A DNA stretch of 64,000 nt, taken from positions 1 to 64,000 of the forward strand of contig DAINOD010000009.1 in NCBI GenBank assembly GCA_036735545.1. Reading direction: 5' to 3'. The notes beneath the pieces were generated by a model that saw only the letters and a list, made by a program, of their open reading frames with translations, was not told the origin of the DNA and searched no databases. Both the position numbers and the translations under genes were made by a program. Below, piece after piece: positions 1 to 7,749 of this stretch (position 1 is its first letter; each line of letters opens with the position of its first letter). The DNA is from Rubrimonas sp036735545 (lineage in GTDB: Bacteria; Pseudomonadota; Alphaproteobacteria; Rhodobacterales; Rhodobacteraceae).

Positions 1-651
1 GACTGGACGCTGTCGTGCCTGTTCGACGCCATGGGCGCGATGAGCGCGAAGTACAACGCGACCCCCGAGCGCGCCAGCCGCGCCTTCGACGCCGACCGCG
101 ACGGCTTCGTGATCGGCGGCGGGGCGGGCGTCGTGGTGCTGGAGGAGCGCGAGCGGGCGCTGGCCCGCGGCGCACGGATTTACGCCGAGGTCACCGGCTA
201 TGGCGCCACCTCGGACGGCCACGACATGGTGGCGCCCTCGGGCGAGGGGGCGGAGCGCTGCATGCGGCTCGCCATCTCCACGCTGGGCGGGCGCAAGGTG
301 GACTACATCAACGCCCACGGCACCTCGACGCCCGCCGGCGACGTCACGGAGGTGGAGGCGGTGCGGCGTGTGTTCGGCGAGGGGCGCACGCCGCCGATCA
401 GCTCCACCAAGTCCCTGACCGGCCACTCGCTGGGCGCCACCGGCGCGCAGGAGGCGATCTACTGCATGCTCATGCTGCAGGGCGACTTCATCGCGGCCTC
501 GGCCAATGTCGAGCGCCTCGACCCGGCGATCCGCGAAGGCGAGATCGCGCTGAGCCGCGTCGACGACGCAGGGCTGGAGACGGTCATCTCCAACAGCTTC
601 GGCTTCGGCGGCACCAACGCGACGCTCGCGCTCAGCCGGCACGACGGCTAG
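1..651 (+). CDS. fabB: 3-oxoacyl-ACP synthase I FabB, C-terminal part
   Basis: The reading frame is open from the first base, so the N-terminus and the active-site cysteine lie outside the window. The 216 visible residues are the C-terminal half of a thiolase-fold condensing enzyme. The two catalytic histidine motifs are present: HGTSTP, with its His at visible residue 106, and GHSLGA. The frame ends with the usual NSFGFGGTNATL glycine-rich segment. The enzyme elongates acyl-ACP with malonyl-ACP in type II fatty-acid synthesis. It lies 4 bp before fabI, the arrangement of a fabA-fabB-fabI operon for unsaturated fatty-acid synthesis; fabA would be expected just upstream. FabB is preferred over FabF because of this context and the HGTSTPAGDVTE context. 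Confidence 0.95.
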   Translation, partial: DWTLSCLFDAMGAMSAKYNATPERASRAFDADRDGFVIGGGAGVVVLEERERALARGARIYAEVTGYGATSDGHDMVAPSGEGAERCMRLAISTLGGRKVDYINAHGTSTPAGDVTEVEAVRRVFGEGRTPPISSTKSLTGHSLGATGAQEAIYCMLMLQGDFIAASANVERLDPAIREGEIALSRVDDAGLETVISNSFGFGGTNATLALSRHDG

Positions 652-655
652 CGCG

Positions 656-1465
656 ATGGCACTTTCCGCAGGGGGCCTGATGGCCGGCAAGCGCGGCCTC
701 GTGATGGGGGTGGCGAACGACCACTCCATCGCCTGGGGCATCGCGCAGGCGCTCTATGGCGCGGGCGCGGAGATCGCGCTGAGCTACCAGGGCGAGGCGT
801 TCGGCCGCCGCGTCGCGCCGCTGGCCGAGCGCATCGAGGCCCGGCTGACCGTGGACGCGGACGTGACCAACGCCGCCTCGCTCGACCGCGCCTTCGAGCG
901 GATCGCCGAGGAGTGGGGCGGGATCGACTTCGTGGTGCACGCCATAGCGTTCTCCGACAAGGCCGAGCTGCAGGGCCGCTACGCCGACACGACCCGTGCG
1001 AACTTCCTGCGCACCATGGAGATCAGCTGCTTCTCCTTCGTCGACGTGACCCGCCGGGCCGCGGCGCTGATGCCGCAGGGCGGGGCCGCGCTGACGCTGA
1101 GCTATCTCGGCGCCCAGCGCGTGATGCCCAACTACAACGTCATGGGCGTCGCGAAGGCGGCGCTGGAGGCGTCCGTGCGCTACCTGGCCGCCGACTACGG
1201 CCCGGCGGGCGTGCGGGTGAATGCGCTGAGCCCGGGGCCGATGCGCACGCTGGCGGGCTCGGCCATCGGCGGCGCGCGGCGGGTCTACAAGCTGACCGCA
1301 GAAACCGCGCCCTTGCGCCGCAACGCCGCGCTGAGCGAGGTGGGCTCGGCGGCGCTGTTCCTGCTGTCGCCGATGGGCGCGGCGGTCAGCGGCGAAGTCC
1401 TGTTCGCCGATTGCGGCTTCCACGCCATGGGGATGGCGCCGGTGGCGGCCGACGCCGTCGGCTGA
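656..1465 (+). CDS. fabI: Enoyl-ACP reductase FabI (NADH)
   Basis: This 269-residue short-chain-dehydrogenase-fold enzyme performs the last reduction of each fatty-acid elongation cycle. It starts GKRGLVMGVANDHSIAWGIA, the cofactor loop typical of FabI. The catalytic Tyr150 and Tyr160-x6-Lys167 are in place, so this is a FabI and not a generic SDR. The LSPGPMRTLA stretch forms the substrate lid. It follows fabB by 4 bp and is presumably cotranscribed with it. The ATG at 656 has no clear ribosome-binding site. An in-frame ATG at 680 has an AGGGGG upstream and would remove only eight residues, so the exact start is open. Confidence 0.95.
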   Translation: MALSAGGLMAGKRGLVMGVANDHSIAWGIAQALYGAGAEIALSYQGEAFGRRVAPLAERIEARLTVDADVTNAASLDRAFERIAEEWGGIDFVVHAIAFSDKAELQGRYADTTRANFLRTMEISCFSFVDVTRRAAALMPQGGAALTLSYLGAQRVMPNYNVMGVAKAALEASVRYLAADYGPAGVRVNALSPGPMRTLAGSAIGGARRVYKLTAETAPLRRNAALSEVGSAALFLLSPMGAAVSGEVLFADCGFHAMGMAPVAADAVG

Positions 1466-1493
1466 GCCGCGGGCCCCGGCCGAGCGCCGTCGC

Positions 1494-1519
1494 GGAACCT
1501 CGCCCGACCCGTTCGCGTT
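1494..1519 (+). promoter_or_regulatory. EcfG-type general stress promoter (GGAAC-N17-CGTT)
   Basis: A perfect match to the alphaproteobacterial EcfG (sigma-EcfG) promoter, with GGAAC at 1494-1498, a 17-bp spacer and CGTT at 1516-1519. It lies in the 113-bp gap after fabI, about 60 bp before the ATG of the exoD-like gene and on the same strand. Two further matches lie at 3396-3421 and 3490-3514. Confidence 0.6.
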
Positions 1520-1578
1520 GGTTTGCCGACAGCGCGTCTGTCGGTCTGACCGGCGCATCCGATGAGCGGGAGGCCGCG

Positions 1579-2160
1579 ATGGCTGAAGACAGGGTTGCGC
1601 ACGAACTGCTCGAGCGCTCCGTGGAGATCGCCGGCGAGCAGGAGCGGGTCTCCGTAGGCGACGTGATCGACGGTTTCGGCGCGCGCGGCTTCGGCCCGCT
1701 GCTCGCCGTCGGCGGGTTGCTGGCGGTGGTGCTGACGCCGATCCCGGCGACTTCGGTGATATTCGGGCTGATCCTCGCCCTGCTCGGCGCCCAGCATGTC
1801 ATTCGCGGCGACCGGGCCCCCTGGCTGCCGGAGCGGCTGCGCGCGATGCGCGTCAGTTCCGCGAGGCTGCAGCGGATGGTCGGTCGGATCGATCCATGGG
1901 TGAGCAGGATCGACGTGCTGTTCCGCCCGCGCGCCACGACGCTCGCGGCCGACGGTCTCGCGCGGGTCTGGGCCGGCGTGGTGACGGCGCTCGCCATTTC
2001 GATGATCCCGTTCTCCATCGTGCCGGGCGGGGCCATCCCCTCGGCCTTGCTCATCGCGATCATGGGTCTGGCGATCGCTGCGCGCGACGGGGTCGTGCTC
2101 ACCGTCGCAGGTTCGGTCGGCGCCGTCGTGATTCTCGTGGCGACGGGCATCCTGCCGTGA
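1579..2160 (+). CDS. ExoD-family exopolysaccharide-associated membrane protein
   Basis: A 193-residue protein of the ExoD family. The hydrophilic N-terminus (about 1-45) precedes several hydrophobic segments: one around LLAVGGLLAVVLTPIPATSV, and three closely packed ones from about residue 125 to the end. The ATG at 1579 is chosen because GGGAGG lies 6 bp upstream; the frame extends much further up but only across fabI. In Rhizobium, ExoD is linked to exopolysaccharide synthesis and alkaline tolerance, but the biochemical role is unknown. A perfect EcfG-type promoter lies just upstream, so it is likely expressed in the general stress response independently of fabI. Confidence 0.85.
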   Translation: MAEDRVAHELLERSVEIAGEQERVSVGDVIDGFGARGFGPLLAVGGLLAVVLTPIPATSVIFGLILALLGAQHVIRGDRAPWLPERLRAMRVSSARLQRMVGRIDPWVSRIDVLFRPRATTLAADGLARVWAGVVTALAISMIPFSIVPGGAIPSALLIAIMGLAIAARDGVVLTVAGSVGAVVILVATGILP

Positions 2161-2234
2161 CGGTCGCGCACGCCGCGGCATAGTCGCGGCTGGCCGGCGC
2201 CGTTGCGGTCGGTGGCGGGGGTGCGCGGCGCCGC

Positions 2235-2264
2235 TTGACCCGGCGTCCCGCGTCGACCTACACC
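2235..2264 (+). promoter_or_regulatory. Possible sigma-70 promoter for the tartrate dehydrogenase gene
   Basis: TTGACC at 2235-2240 and TACACC at 2259-2264 are separated by 18 bp in the gap before the dehydrogenase start at 2313. The -35 is good and the -10 is poor, so this is tentative. Confidence 0.35.
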
Positions 2265-2312
2265 CCACCACGAAATTTCAATAGCTTACCGCCGCAGGAA
2301 AGACCGCGCCCC

Positions 2313-3386
2313 ATGAAGGAATACGCCATCGCCGCCATTCCCGCGGACGGGATCGGGCCGGAGGTCATCGAGGCGGGCGTGGCCGTGCTCGACGCGCTCG
2401 CGGCGCGGATGGGCGACGTGGCCTTCCGGGTGACGACGTTCGACTGGGGTTCGGACCACTACAAGCGCCACGGCGTCATGATGCCCGCCGACGGGCTGGA
2501 GCAGTTGAAGCCCTTCGACGCCATCTATTTCGGGGCGGTCGGCGCGCCGGATGTGCCGGACCATGTGACGCTCTGGGGCCTGCGGCTGCCGATCTGCCAG
2601 GGTTTCGACCAATACGCCAACGTCCGCCCGACGCGCATCCTGCCCGGCGTGCGCACGCCCCTGCGCGACGTCGGGCCCGGCGACCTCGACTGGGTGATCG
2701 TGCGCGAGAACTCCGAGGGCGAGTATTCCGGCCACGGCGGCCGAGCGCACCGGGGGCTGCCCGAGGAAGTAGGCACCGAGGTCGCGATCTTCACCCGCAC
2801 GGGCGTCACGCGCATCATGCGCTACGCGTTCCGGCTGGCGCAGGCGCGGCCGCGCAGGCTGCTGACGGTGGTCACCAAGTCCAACGCCCAGCGCCACGGC
2901 ATGGTGATGTGGGACGAGATCGCAGCGGAGGTCGCGCAGGAGTTCCCCGACGTGAGCTGGGACAAGATGCTGGTCGACGCCATGACCGTGCGCATGACGC
3001 TGAATCCGCGCAGCATCGACACCGTGGTCGCGACCAACCTGCACGCCGACATCCTGTCCGATCTCGCCGGGGCGCTGGCCGGAAGCCTCGGCGTCGCGCC
3101 GACCGCCAACATCGACCCCGAGCGGCGCTTCCCCTCGATGTTCGAGCCCATCCACGGTTCGGCCTTCGACATCGCCGGCAAGGGGATCGCCAACCCGGTC
3201 GCGACCTTCTGGACGGCGGCGCAGATGCTGGAGCATCTCGGCGAGCCGGGCGCCGCCGCGCGTCTTATGCGCGCCGTCGAGGCGGTCTGCGCCGCCGGGA
3301 TCACGACCCCGGACATCGGGGGCGCCGCAACGACGCGCGAGGTGACCGACGCCGTGATCGCGGCGATCCGCGGCGACAACGCCTGA
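2313..3386 (+). CDS. Tartrate dehydrogenase / D-malate dehydrogenase (decarboxylating) family
   Basis: A 357-residue member of the isocitrate/isopropylmalate dehydrogenase family, closest to the TtuC/DmlA branch. It begins AIAAIPADGIGPEVIEAG, the standard N-terminal motif. It carries the VRENSEGEYSGHGGR loop with the substrate-binding arginine environment, a KSNAQRHGM segment, and the metal-binding DxxxD region near NLHADILSDLAGAL. It ends with HGSAFDIAGKGIANP, the NAD-binding signature. It should oxidise D-malate or tartrate with NAD and may decarboxylate the product; the substrate cannot be read from sequence alone. The ATG at 2313 follows CAGGAA at 2295-2300. It stands as a single transcription unit ending in a hairpin terminator. 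Confidence 0.88.
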   Translation: MKEYAIAAIPADGIGPEVIEAGVAVLDALAARMGDVAFRVTTFDWGSDHYKRHGVMMPADGLEQLKPFDAIYFGAVGAPDVPDHVTLWGLRLPICQGFDQYANVRPTRILPGVRTPLRDVGPGDLDWVIVRENSEGEYSGHGGRAHRGLPEEVGTEVAIFTRTGVTRIMRYAFRLAQARPRRLLTVVTKSNAQRHGMVMWDEIAAEVAQEFPDVSWDKMLVDAMTVRMTLNPRSIDTVVATNLHADILSDLAGALAGSLGVAPTANIDPERRFPSMFEPIHGSAFDIAGKGIANPVATFWTAAQMLEHLGEPGAAARLMRAVEAVCAAGITTPDIGGAATTREVTDAVIAAIRGDNA

Positions 3387-3437
3387 CGCGACACCGGAAC
3401 CGGCGTGGCGTCAGGCGCGTTTCGTTTTGTCGCGGTC
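3384..3437 (+). terminator. Hairpin terminator after the tartrate dehydrogenase gene
   Basis: A near-perfect dyad occupies 3384-3413, with TGACGC pairing with GCGTCA and CCGG with CCGG around an AA tip. It starts at the stop codon and is followed by a T-rich stretch (TTTCGTTTTG). It overlaps the first of the two EcfG-type promoter matches, so the two readings partly compete. Confidence 0.6.
3396..3421 (+). promoter_or_regulatory. Distal EcfG-type promoter match (GGAAC-N17-CGTT)
   Basis: GGAAC at 3396-3400, 17 bp, then CGTT at 3418-3421, on the strand of the PRC-barrel gene and about 150 bp before its ATG. It lies within the terminator dyad of the upstream gene, so it may be fortuitous. The nearer copy at 3490-3514 is the better candidate. 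Confidence 0.35.
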
Positions 3438-3489
3438 GATATTCGCAAGCCGCGCCCTCGTGAATTTTTCTTGTTGATCCCGGTTTACT

Positions 3490-3514
3490 GGAACTCCCTC
3501 CGCTACCGGACGTT
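3490..3514 (+). promoter_or_regulatory. EcfG-type general stress promoter (GGAAC-N16-CGTT)
   Basis: GGAAC at 3490-3494, a 16-bp spacer and CGTT at 3511-3514, placed 60 bp before the PRC-barrel gene. Both boxes match the EcfG consensus exactly. PRC-barrel envelope proteins are common members of alphaproteobacterial general stress regulons, which supports the call. Confidence 0.75.
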
Positions 3515-3573
3515 TAGACCCTGAGACTAGCGCCCGACACTTTGGCGCTTCTCTTCGAAAAGGGAGCGACATC

Positions 3574-4407
3574 ATGAAGAATCTTCTTGCCACCACCGCC
3601 CTGGTCGCCGGCATGGCCGGCGTCGCGTTCGCGCAGACCGCGCCCGCCACGCCGCCCGCCGCCGAGACACCGCCCGCCGCCGGCATGACCCAGACCGAAA
3701 CGGCCCCGATGGGCGCGGATCGGCTCGGCTTCGTGACGTCCGCGCAGGCGACCGACATCCACGGCTCCGACCTGATCGGCGCCACGATCTACGCCGCCGA
3801 CTACGATGGCGACGCGCAGGGCTACTTCCGCCGTGAAGACGCCGCCTTCGAGAGCATCGGCTCGGTCAACGACGTGCTGATGTCGCGCGACGGCGAGGTT
3901 CGCGCCGTGCTCGTGGACATCGGCGGCTTCCTCGGCATGGGCGCGCACACCGTCGCGCTCGACATGGACTCGCTGTCCTTCGTGACCGAGAGCGACGACG
4001 CCCGCGACTGGCGCATCGTCGTCGACGCCTCGCGGGACGCGCTGGAAGACGCGCCGGCCTACGAGGAGAACGAGCGTCAGGTCCGCGCGCAGTCGCCGCT
4101 GGTCCGCCGTGACGGCTGGGCGACGGCAGAAGAGGACGCGCTGACCGCTGACAAGCTGATGGGCGTGGCCGTCTACGACGTGAACGACGAGAACATCGGC
4201 AGCGTCGCCGACTTCGTCGTCACCGAGAACGGTTCGATCGAGCAGGCCGTGCTCGACGTGGGCGGCTGGCTCGGCATCGGCGCCCACCGCGTCGCGGTGC
4301 CGTTCCAGCAGATGCGCATCCTGCGCGAGACCGACGGCGACGACATGCGCGCCTATGTCGACGTCTCCGAGGAGCGGCTGCGTGAAATGCCGTCCTTCGA
4401 GGGCTGA
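3574..4407 (+). CDS. Exported protein with two PRC-barrel domains
   Basis: A 277-residue secreted protein. Residues 1-20 form a signal peptide (MKNLLATTALVAGMAGVAFA, cut after AFA), followed by a Pro/Ala/Thr-rich linker to about residue 45. Two PRC-barrel domains follow, at roughly 60-145 and 190-265. Each has the pattern SIGSVNDVLM or NIGSVADFVV, then a VLVDIGGFLGMGAHTVAL or VLDVGGWLGIGAHRVAV strand set, so the protein is an internal duplication. The composition is acidic, with many Asp and Glu residues. The molecular function is unknown; family members are often stress-induced and envelope-associated. The start follows AAGGGAG at the normal distance. Two EcfG-type promoter matches lie upstream and a strong terminator follows, so it is probably monocistronic. 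Confidence 0.85.
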   Translation: MKNLLATTALVAGMAGVAFAQTAPATPPAAETPPAAGMTQTETAPMGADRLGFVTSAQATDIHGSDLIGATIYAADYDGDAQGYFRREDAAFESIGSVNDVLMSRDGEVRAVLVDIGGFLGMGAHTVALDMDSLSFVTESDDARDWRIVVDASRDALEDAPAYEENERQVRAQSPLVRRDGWATAEEDALTADKLMGVAVYDVNDENIGSVADFVVTENGSIEQAVLDVGGWLGIGAHRVAVPFQQMRILRETDGDDMRAYVDVSEERLREMPSFEG

Positions 4408-4429
4408 TCCACTACCACGCTGAAACTGC

Positions 4430-4454
4430 GCCGGGCCCTCGGGTCCGGCGTTTT
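4430..4454 (+). terminator. Rho-independent terminator after the PRC-barrel gene
   Basis: GCCGGGCCC at 4430-4438 pairs with GGGTCCGGC at 4441-4449 (one G-T pair), followed by GTTTT. It starts 22 bp after the stop codon. Confidence 0.75.
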
Positions 4455-4566
4455 CCGTGGGCGGCGCAGGGATGCGCGGGCGTTGCGCCCCGCGCCCGGC
4501 CGTGCCCACACTCCCCCCCGCCGCCGCCGTCTCGCCAGCCGCAGCCGAAGCAGAAGGGCTCCGCGC

Positions 4567-5610
4567 ATGAAGCTGTTCGCCTGCCCCGCCTGCGCGGCCG
4601 GGCTCTTTTTCGAGAACGCGCGCTGTCTGAGTTGCGGGGCGGCGGTCGGCTACGATCCGACCGACGCCGAGATGCGTCCGGCCGTGGACGACGCCCGGCG
4701 CCGATGCGCCAATGCGAGCGACGACGGGGCGGGGTGCAACTGGCTGGTCGCCGCGGACGACGCACATGACTTCTGCGTGGCCTGCCGGCTCAACCGCACG
4801 ATCCCCGACCTCTCGGTCGACGGAAATCTCGACCTCTGGCGCGCCCTCGAGGCTCAGAAGCGCCACATGGTCTACGCCCTGCTGCGCCTCGGCCTGCCCG
4901 TGGCGCCGCGGGAAAGCGACCCCGAGGGCGTGGCCTTCGACTTTCTCGCCGACCCCGATCCCAGCTTCACCGACCGTGGCCGCGTGCTGAGCGGCCATGC
5001 GGAGGGGCTGATCACGCTCAACATCCGCGAGGCCGATCCGGCGGAGCGCGAGCGGATGCGGCGCGACATGGACGAGCCCTACCGCACGCTGTTGGGCCAT
5101 TTCCGCCACGAGATCGGCCACTATTACTGGGAGCGGCTGGTGCGCGGCGCGGCGTGGCTCGAGCCGTTCCGCGCGGCCTTCGGCGACGAGCGCGCCGACT
5201 ACGCCGAGGCGCTGGAGCGCCACTACGCCGACGGCCCCGCGCCGGACTGGCGCGCGCGCCATGTCAGCGCCTACGCGGCGAGCCACCCCTGGGAGGACTG
5301 GGCCGAGAGCTTCGCCCACTACCTGCACATGCTCGACACGCTGGAGACCGCGTGGCGGCTCGGCCTGCGGCTCGATCCGCGCTCGGTGGCGCAGACGGCG
5401 AGGGCGATGGCGGTCGCGCCCGACTTCGACCCGTTCGGCCCGACCGAGTTCGCCACGCTGGCGGAGTGCTGGCTGCCGCTGACGGTCGCGCTGAACAGCC
5501 TGTCGCGCAGCATGGGACAGGGCGACCTCTATCCCTTCGTCCTCGCGCCGCCGGCGCTGGCCAAGCTCGGCTTCGTCCACCGGGTCGTGCACGGGATGGG
5601 GCCGGACTGA
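4567..5610 (+). CDS. Zinc-ribbon plus zinc-metallopeptidase-like protein
   Basis: A 347-residue cytosolic protein. The N-terminus is a four-cysteine zinc ribbon (Cys6, Cys9, Cys20, Cys23), and further Cys residues near 56-80 may make a second metal site. The central part has a gluzincin-type HEIGH motif at residues 181-185 (FRHEIGHYYW). A downstream acidic EDWAESFAHYLHM helix could give the third zinc ligand. This fits the putative zinc-binding metallopeptidase family that is widespread in Proteobacteria; no substrate is known. The start at 4567 is chosen because the ribbon begins right there and the extension upstream is low-complexity Arg/Pro. There is no clear operon partner. Confidence 0.8.
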   Translation: MKLFACPACAAGLFFENARCLSCGAAVGYDPTDAEMRPAVDDARRRCANASDDGAGCNWLVAADDAHDFCVACRLNRTIPDLSVDGNLDLWRALEAQKRHMVYALLRLGLPVAPRESDPEGVAFDFLADPDPSFTDRGRVLSGHAEGLITLNIREADPAERERMRRDMDEPYRTLLGHFRHEIGHYYWERLVRGAAWLEPFRAAFGDERADYAEALERHYADGPAPDWRARHVSAYAASHPWEDWAESFAHYLHMLDTLETAWRLGLRLDPRSVAQTARAMAVAPDFDPFGPTEFATLAECWLPLTVALNSLSRSMGQGDLYPFVLAPPALAKLGFVHRVVHGMGPD

Positions 5611-5704
5611 CGCCCCGCGGCGCGCGACAGGCCCTTTATCGCGACGCCGCAGCGGCCTAACGATGGCGCGGCGGCGGGTTGCGCCGCCGGGCGAAGGACG
5701 GCGC

Positions 5705-6874
5705 ATGCGCACCCGGGTGGCGATCATCGGCGGCGGGCCATCGGGGCTGCTGCTGGCCCAGCTTCTGCATCTGGCGGGGGTCGACAGCGTCGTGCTGGAG
5801 CGGCGCGACCGGGCGCACGTGCTCTCGCGCATCCGCGCCGGCGTGCTGGAGGCCGGCACGGCCGAGGTGCTGCGCGCGGCCGGCGTCGGCGCGCGCATGG
5901 ACCGCGAGGGCGAAGCCCATCACGGCTTCCACCTCGGCTTCGGCGGCGGTCTGGCGCGGGTCGACCTGACGGCCGCCACGGGCAAGACGGTGACCGTCTA
6001 CGGCCAGACCGAGGTGACGCGCGACCTCTACGCCGCCCGCGACGCGGCGGGGGGCGCGGTGATCCACGACGCGGAGGACGTCGCGCTGCACGGCCTCGAC
6101 GGCGACGCCCCCTTCGTCACCTGGCGCGAGGGCGGCGCCGAACGCCGCCTCGACTGCGATTTCGTCGCCGGTTGCGACGGCTTCCACGGCGTCAGCCGCG
6201 CGTCGATCCCGCCGGACCGCGTCCGGTTGTTCGAGCGGGTCTACCCTTTCGGATGGCTGGGCGTGCTGTCGCGCACCCCGCCCGTGGCGGACGAGCTGAT
6301 CTACGCGCGCCACCCGCGCGGCTTCGCGTTGTGCTCGCTGCGCAATCGCGCCCTCAGCCGCTACTACGTCCAGGTCTCCGCCGACGAGCGCGTCGAGGAC
6401 TGGTCCGACGACCGCTTCTGGGACGAGCTGAAGGCGCGCCTGCCCGGCGCGGTCGCGGCCGGGCTGGTCACGGGCCCCGCCATCGAGAAATCCATCGCGC
6501 CGCTGCGCAGCTTCGTCGCAGAGCCGATGCGCTGGGGGCGGCTGTTTCTCTGCGGCGACGCCGCCCACATCGTGCCGCCGACCGGCGCCAAGGGCCTGAA
6601 CCTGGCGGTCGGCGACGTGCACTACCTTTCGCAGGCGCTGACCGCGTTCTACGCCAGCGCCGACGCCTCGGGGATCGAGGGCTATTCCGACCGGGCGCTC
6701 GCGCGGGTGTGGAAGGCCGAGCGGTTCTCGTGGTCGCTGACCACCCTCCTGCACTGCTTCCCCGAGGACGGCCCCTTCGGCGACCGCATCAAGCAGGCCG
6801 AGCTCGACTACATCGCCTCCAGCCCCGCCGCCATGGCCGCCATCGCCGAGAACTACGTCGGCCTGCCGTTCTGA
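5705..6874 (+). CDS. pobA: 4-Hydroxybenzoate 3-monooxygenase
   Basis: A 389-residue class A flavoprotein monooxygenase that hydroxylates 4-hydroxybenzoate to protocatechuate with NADPH and O2. The FAD fingerprint IGGGPSG lies at about 8-14. VLERRDRAHVLSRIRAGVLE and DGFHGVSR follow, and a second FAD motif, LFLCGDAAHIVPPTGAKGLNLA, comes near 280; all are hallmarks of PobA rather than other phenol hydroxylases. The length is normal (PobA is about 394). The start follows GAAGGA at 5694-5699. No protocatechuate ring-cleavage genes or PobR regulator lie nearby, so the rest of the pathway must be elsewhere. Its stop is 4 bp from the stop of the convergent DUF1989 gene. Confidence 0.93.
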   Translation: MRTRVAIIGGGPSGLLLAQLLHLAGVDSVVLERRDRAHVLSRIRAGVLEAGTAEVLRAAGVGARMDREGEAHHGFHLGFGGGLARVDLTAATGKTVTVYGQTEVTRDLYAARDAAGGAVIHDAEDVALHGLDGDAPFVTWREGGAERRLDCDFVAGCDGFHGVSRASIPPDRVRLFERVYPFGWLGVLSRTPPVADELIYARHPRGFALCSLRNRALSRYYVQVSADERVEDWSDDRFWDELKARLPGAVAAGLVTGPAIEKSIAPLRSFVAEPMRWGRLFLCGDAAHIVPPTGAKGLNLAVGDVHYLSQALTAFYASADASGIEGYSDRALARVWKAERFSWSLTTLLHCFPEDGPFGDRIKQAELDYIASSPAAMAAIAENYVGLPF

Positions 6875-6878
6875 ACGC

Positions 6879-7739
6879 TCACGCCCCGTGGCTGCGCGGG
6901 TAGCCGTTGCGCGGCGGCGGCGCCCAGCCCGCCAGCGCCCCGGGCGCCGGCGCGAAGGTCTCCACCAGCAGCGGGTGGCAGGGCTGGTCGTCGCTGGAAT
7001 GGCCCGAACCGCAATCGCCGCCGGGGCAGGCCGACAGGGCGCAGAGCAGGTCGATCTCCGCGAAGAACTCGATGAAATCGCCCGGTCGCACCGGGCTCGC
7101 CTTCATGAAATAGCGGTTCTCGCCGGCGGTGAAGCCGGTCGCCATGAAGACGTTGAGCACGTCGTGGACATGGCCCTCGGCCTCGGCCGCCGCCATGCCG
7201 GTCTCCGCCGCCAGCGCGCGGGACAGGTTGGAGTGGCAGCAATGGTGATAGTCGCCCCCGCCGAGCAGTCGCTGGGTGTAGGGGTCGCAGCGCGTGCCGA
7301 TGACGTCGTGCACCCCCGCCCCGTCGGCGTCGACGCCATACCACCCCAGCGTGTCGCGGGTGATCGTTGCCATGGGCCGCAGGTGCGGCAGACAGCTCCA
7401 GAGCCGGCAGCCGGCGGTGACGTGGGTTCCGTGCAGCGCGCGGGTCTTGCCGGAGAAGAAGCGCTCCGACAGATCGTCCGCCGCCCACATGTTGAGATCG
7501 CCCACCTGAGGCCCCTCGACGCAGGTGATGCGGAACAGCCCGCCCGCTGGCGCGCGGAAGGCGCGGCCGTCGCGGGGCGGGACGACCACCTCTCCCGTCT
7601 TGCGCGCGCCCTGCCGGACGCCGGCGTGGAAGGCGGGGTCGGGCTCGGGCAGGCTGTCGGTGGGGTAGACGACGACAGGCCGCGCCGCGCGGCGTGCGGC
7701 GGCGTCGGCGGGCGCGGGCGGGCGGGGCCAGGCGGTCAT
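6879..7739 (-). CDS. DUF1989 / urea carboxylase-associated family protein
   Basis: A 286-residue member of the DUF1989 family, seen as urea-carboxylase-associated proteins. The fold region runs from about residue 50 (VPPRDGRAFRAPAGGLFRITCVEGPQ) to 270. Possible metal-binding Cys/His clusters occur in YHHCCHSNL and CPGGDCGSG, and near the C-terminus in QPCHPLLVE. The biochemical role is unclear, although relatives accompany urea and guanidine degradation genes, which are not beside it here. The ATG follows GAGGAG. It is 10 bp downstream of the DUF2125 gene on the same strand and may be cotranscribed. A nitrogen-related hydrolase module lies far away, at 40-44 kb. Confidence 0.8.
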   Translation of the reverse strand: MTAWPRPPAPADAAARRAARPVVVYPTDSLPEPDPAFHAGVRQGARKTGEVVVPPRDGRAFRAPAGGLFRITCVEGPQVGDLNMWAADDLSERFFSGKTRALHGTHVTAGCRLWSCLPHLRPMATITRDTLGWYGVDADGAGVHDVIGTRCDPYTQRLLGGGDYHHCCHSNLSRALAAETGMAAAEAEGHVHDVLNVFMATGFTAGENRYFMKASPVRPGDFIEFFAEIDLLCALSACPGGDCGSGHSSDDQPCHPLLVETFAPAPGALAGWAPPPRNGYPRSHGA

Positions 7740-7749
7740 GGCGGGCTCC

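Noticed and set aside
3514..5898. Long minus-strand frame opposite the PRC-barrel and metallopeptidase genes
   Set aside because: No domain, extreme His/Arg/Ala bias, and both plus-strand genes have clear motifs and ribosome-binding sites.
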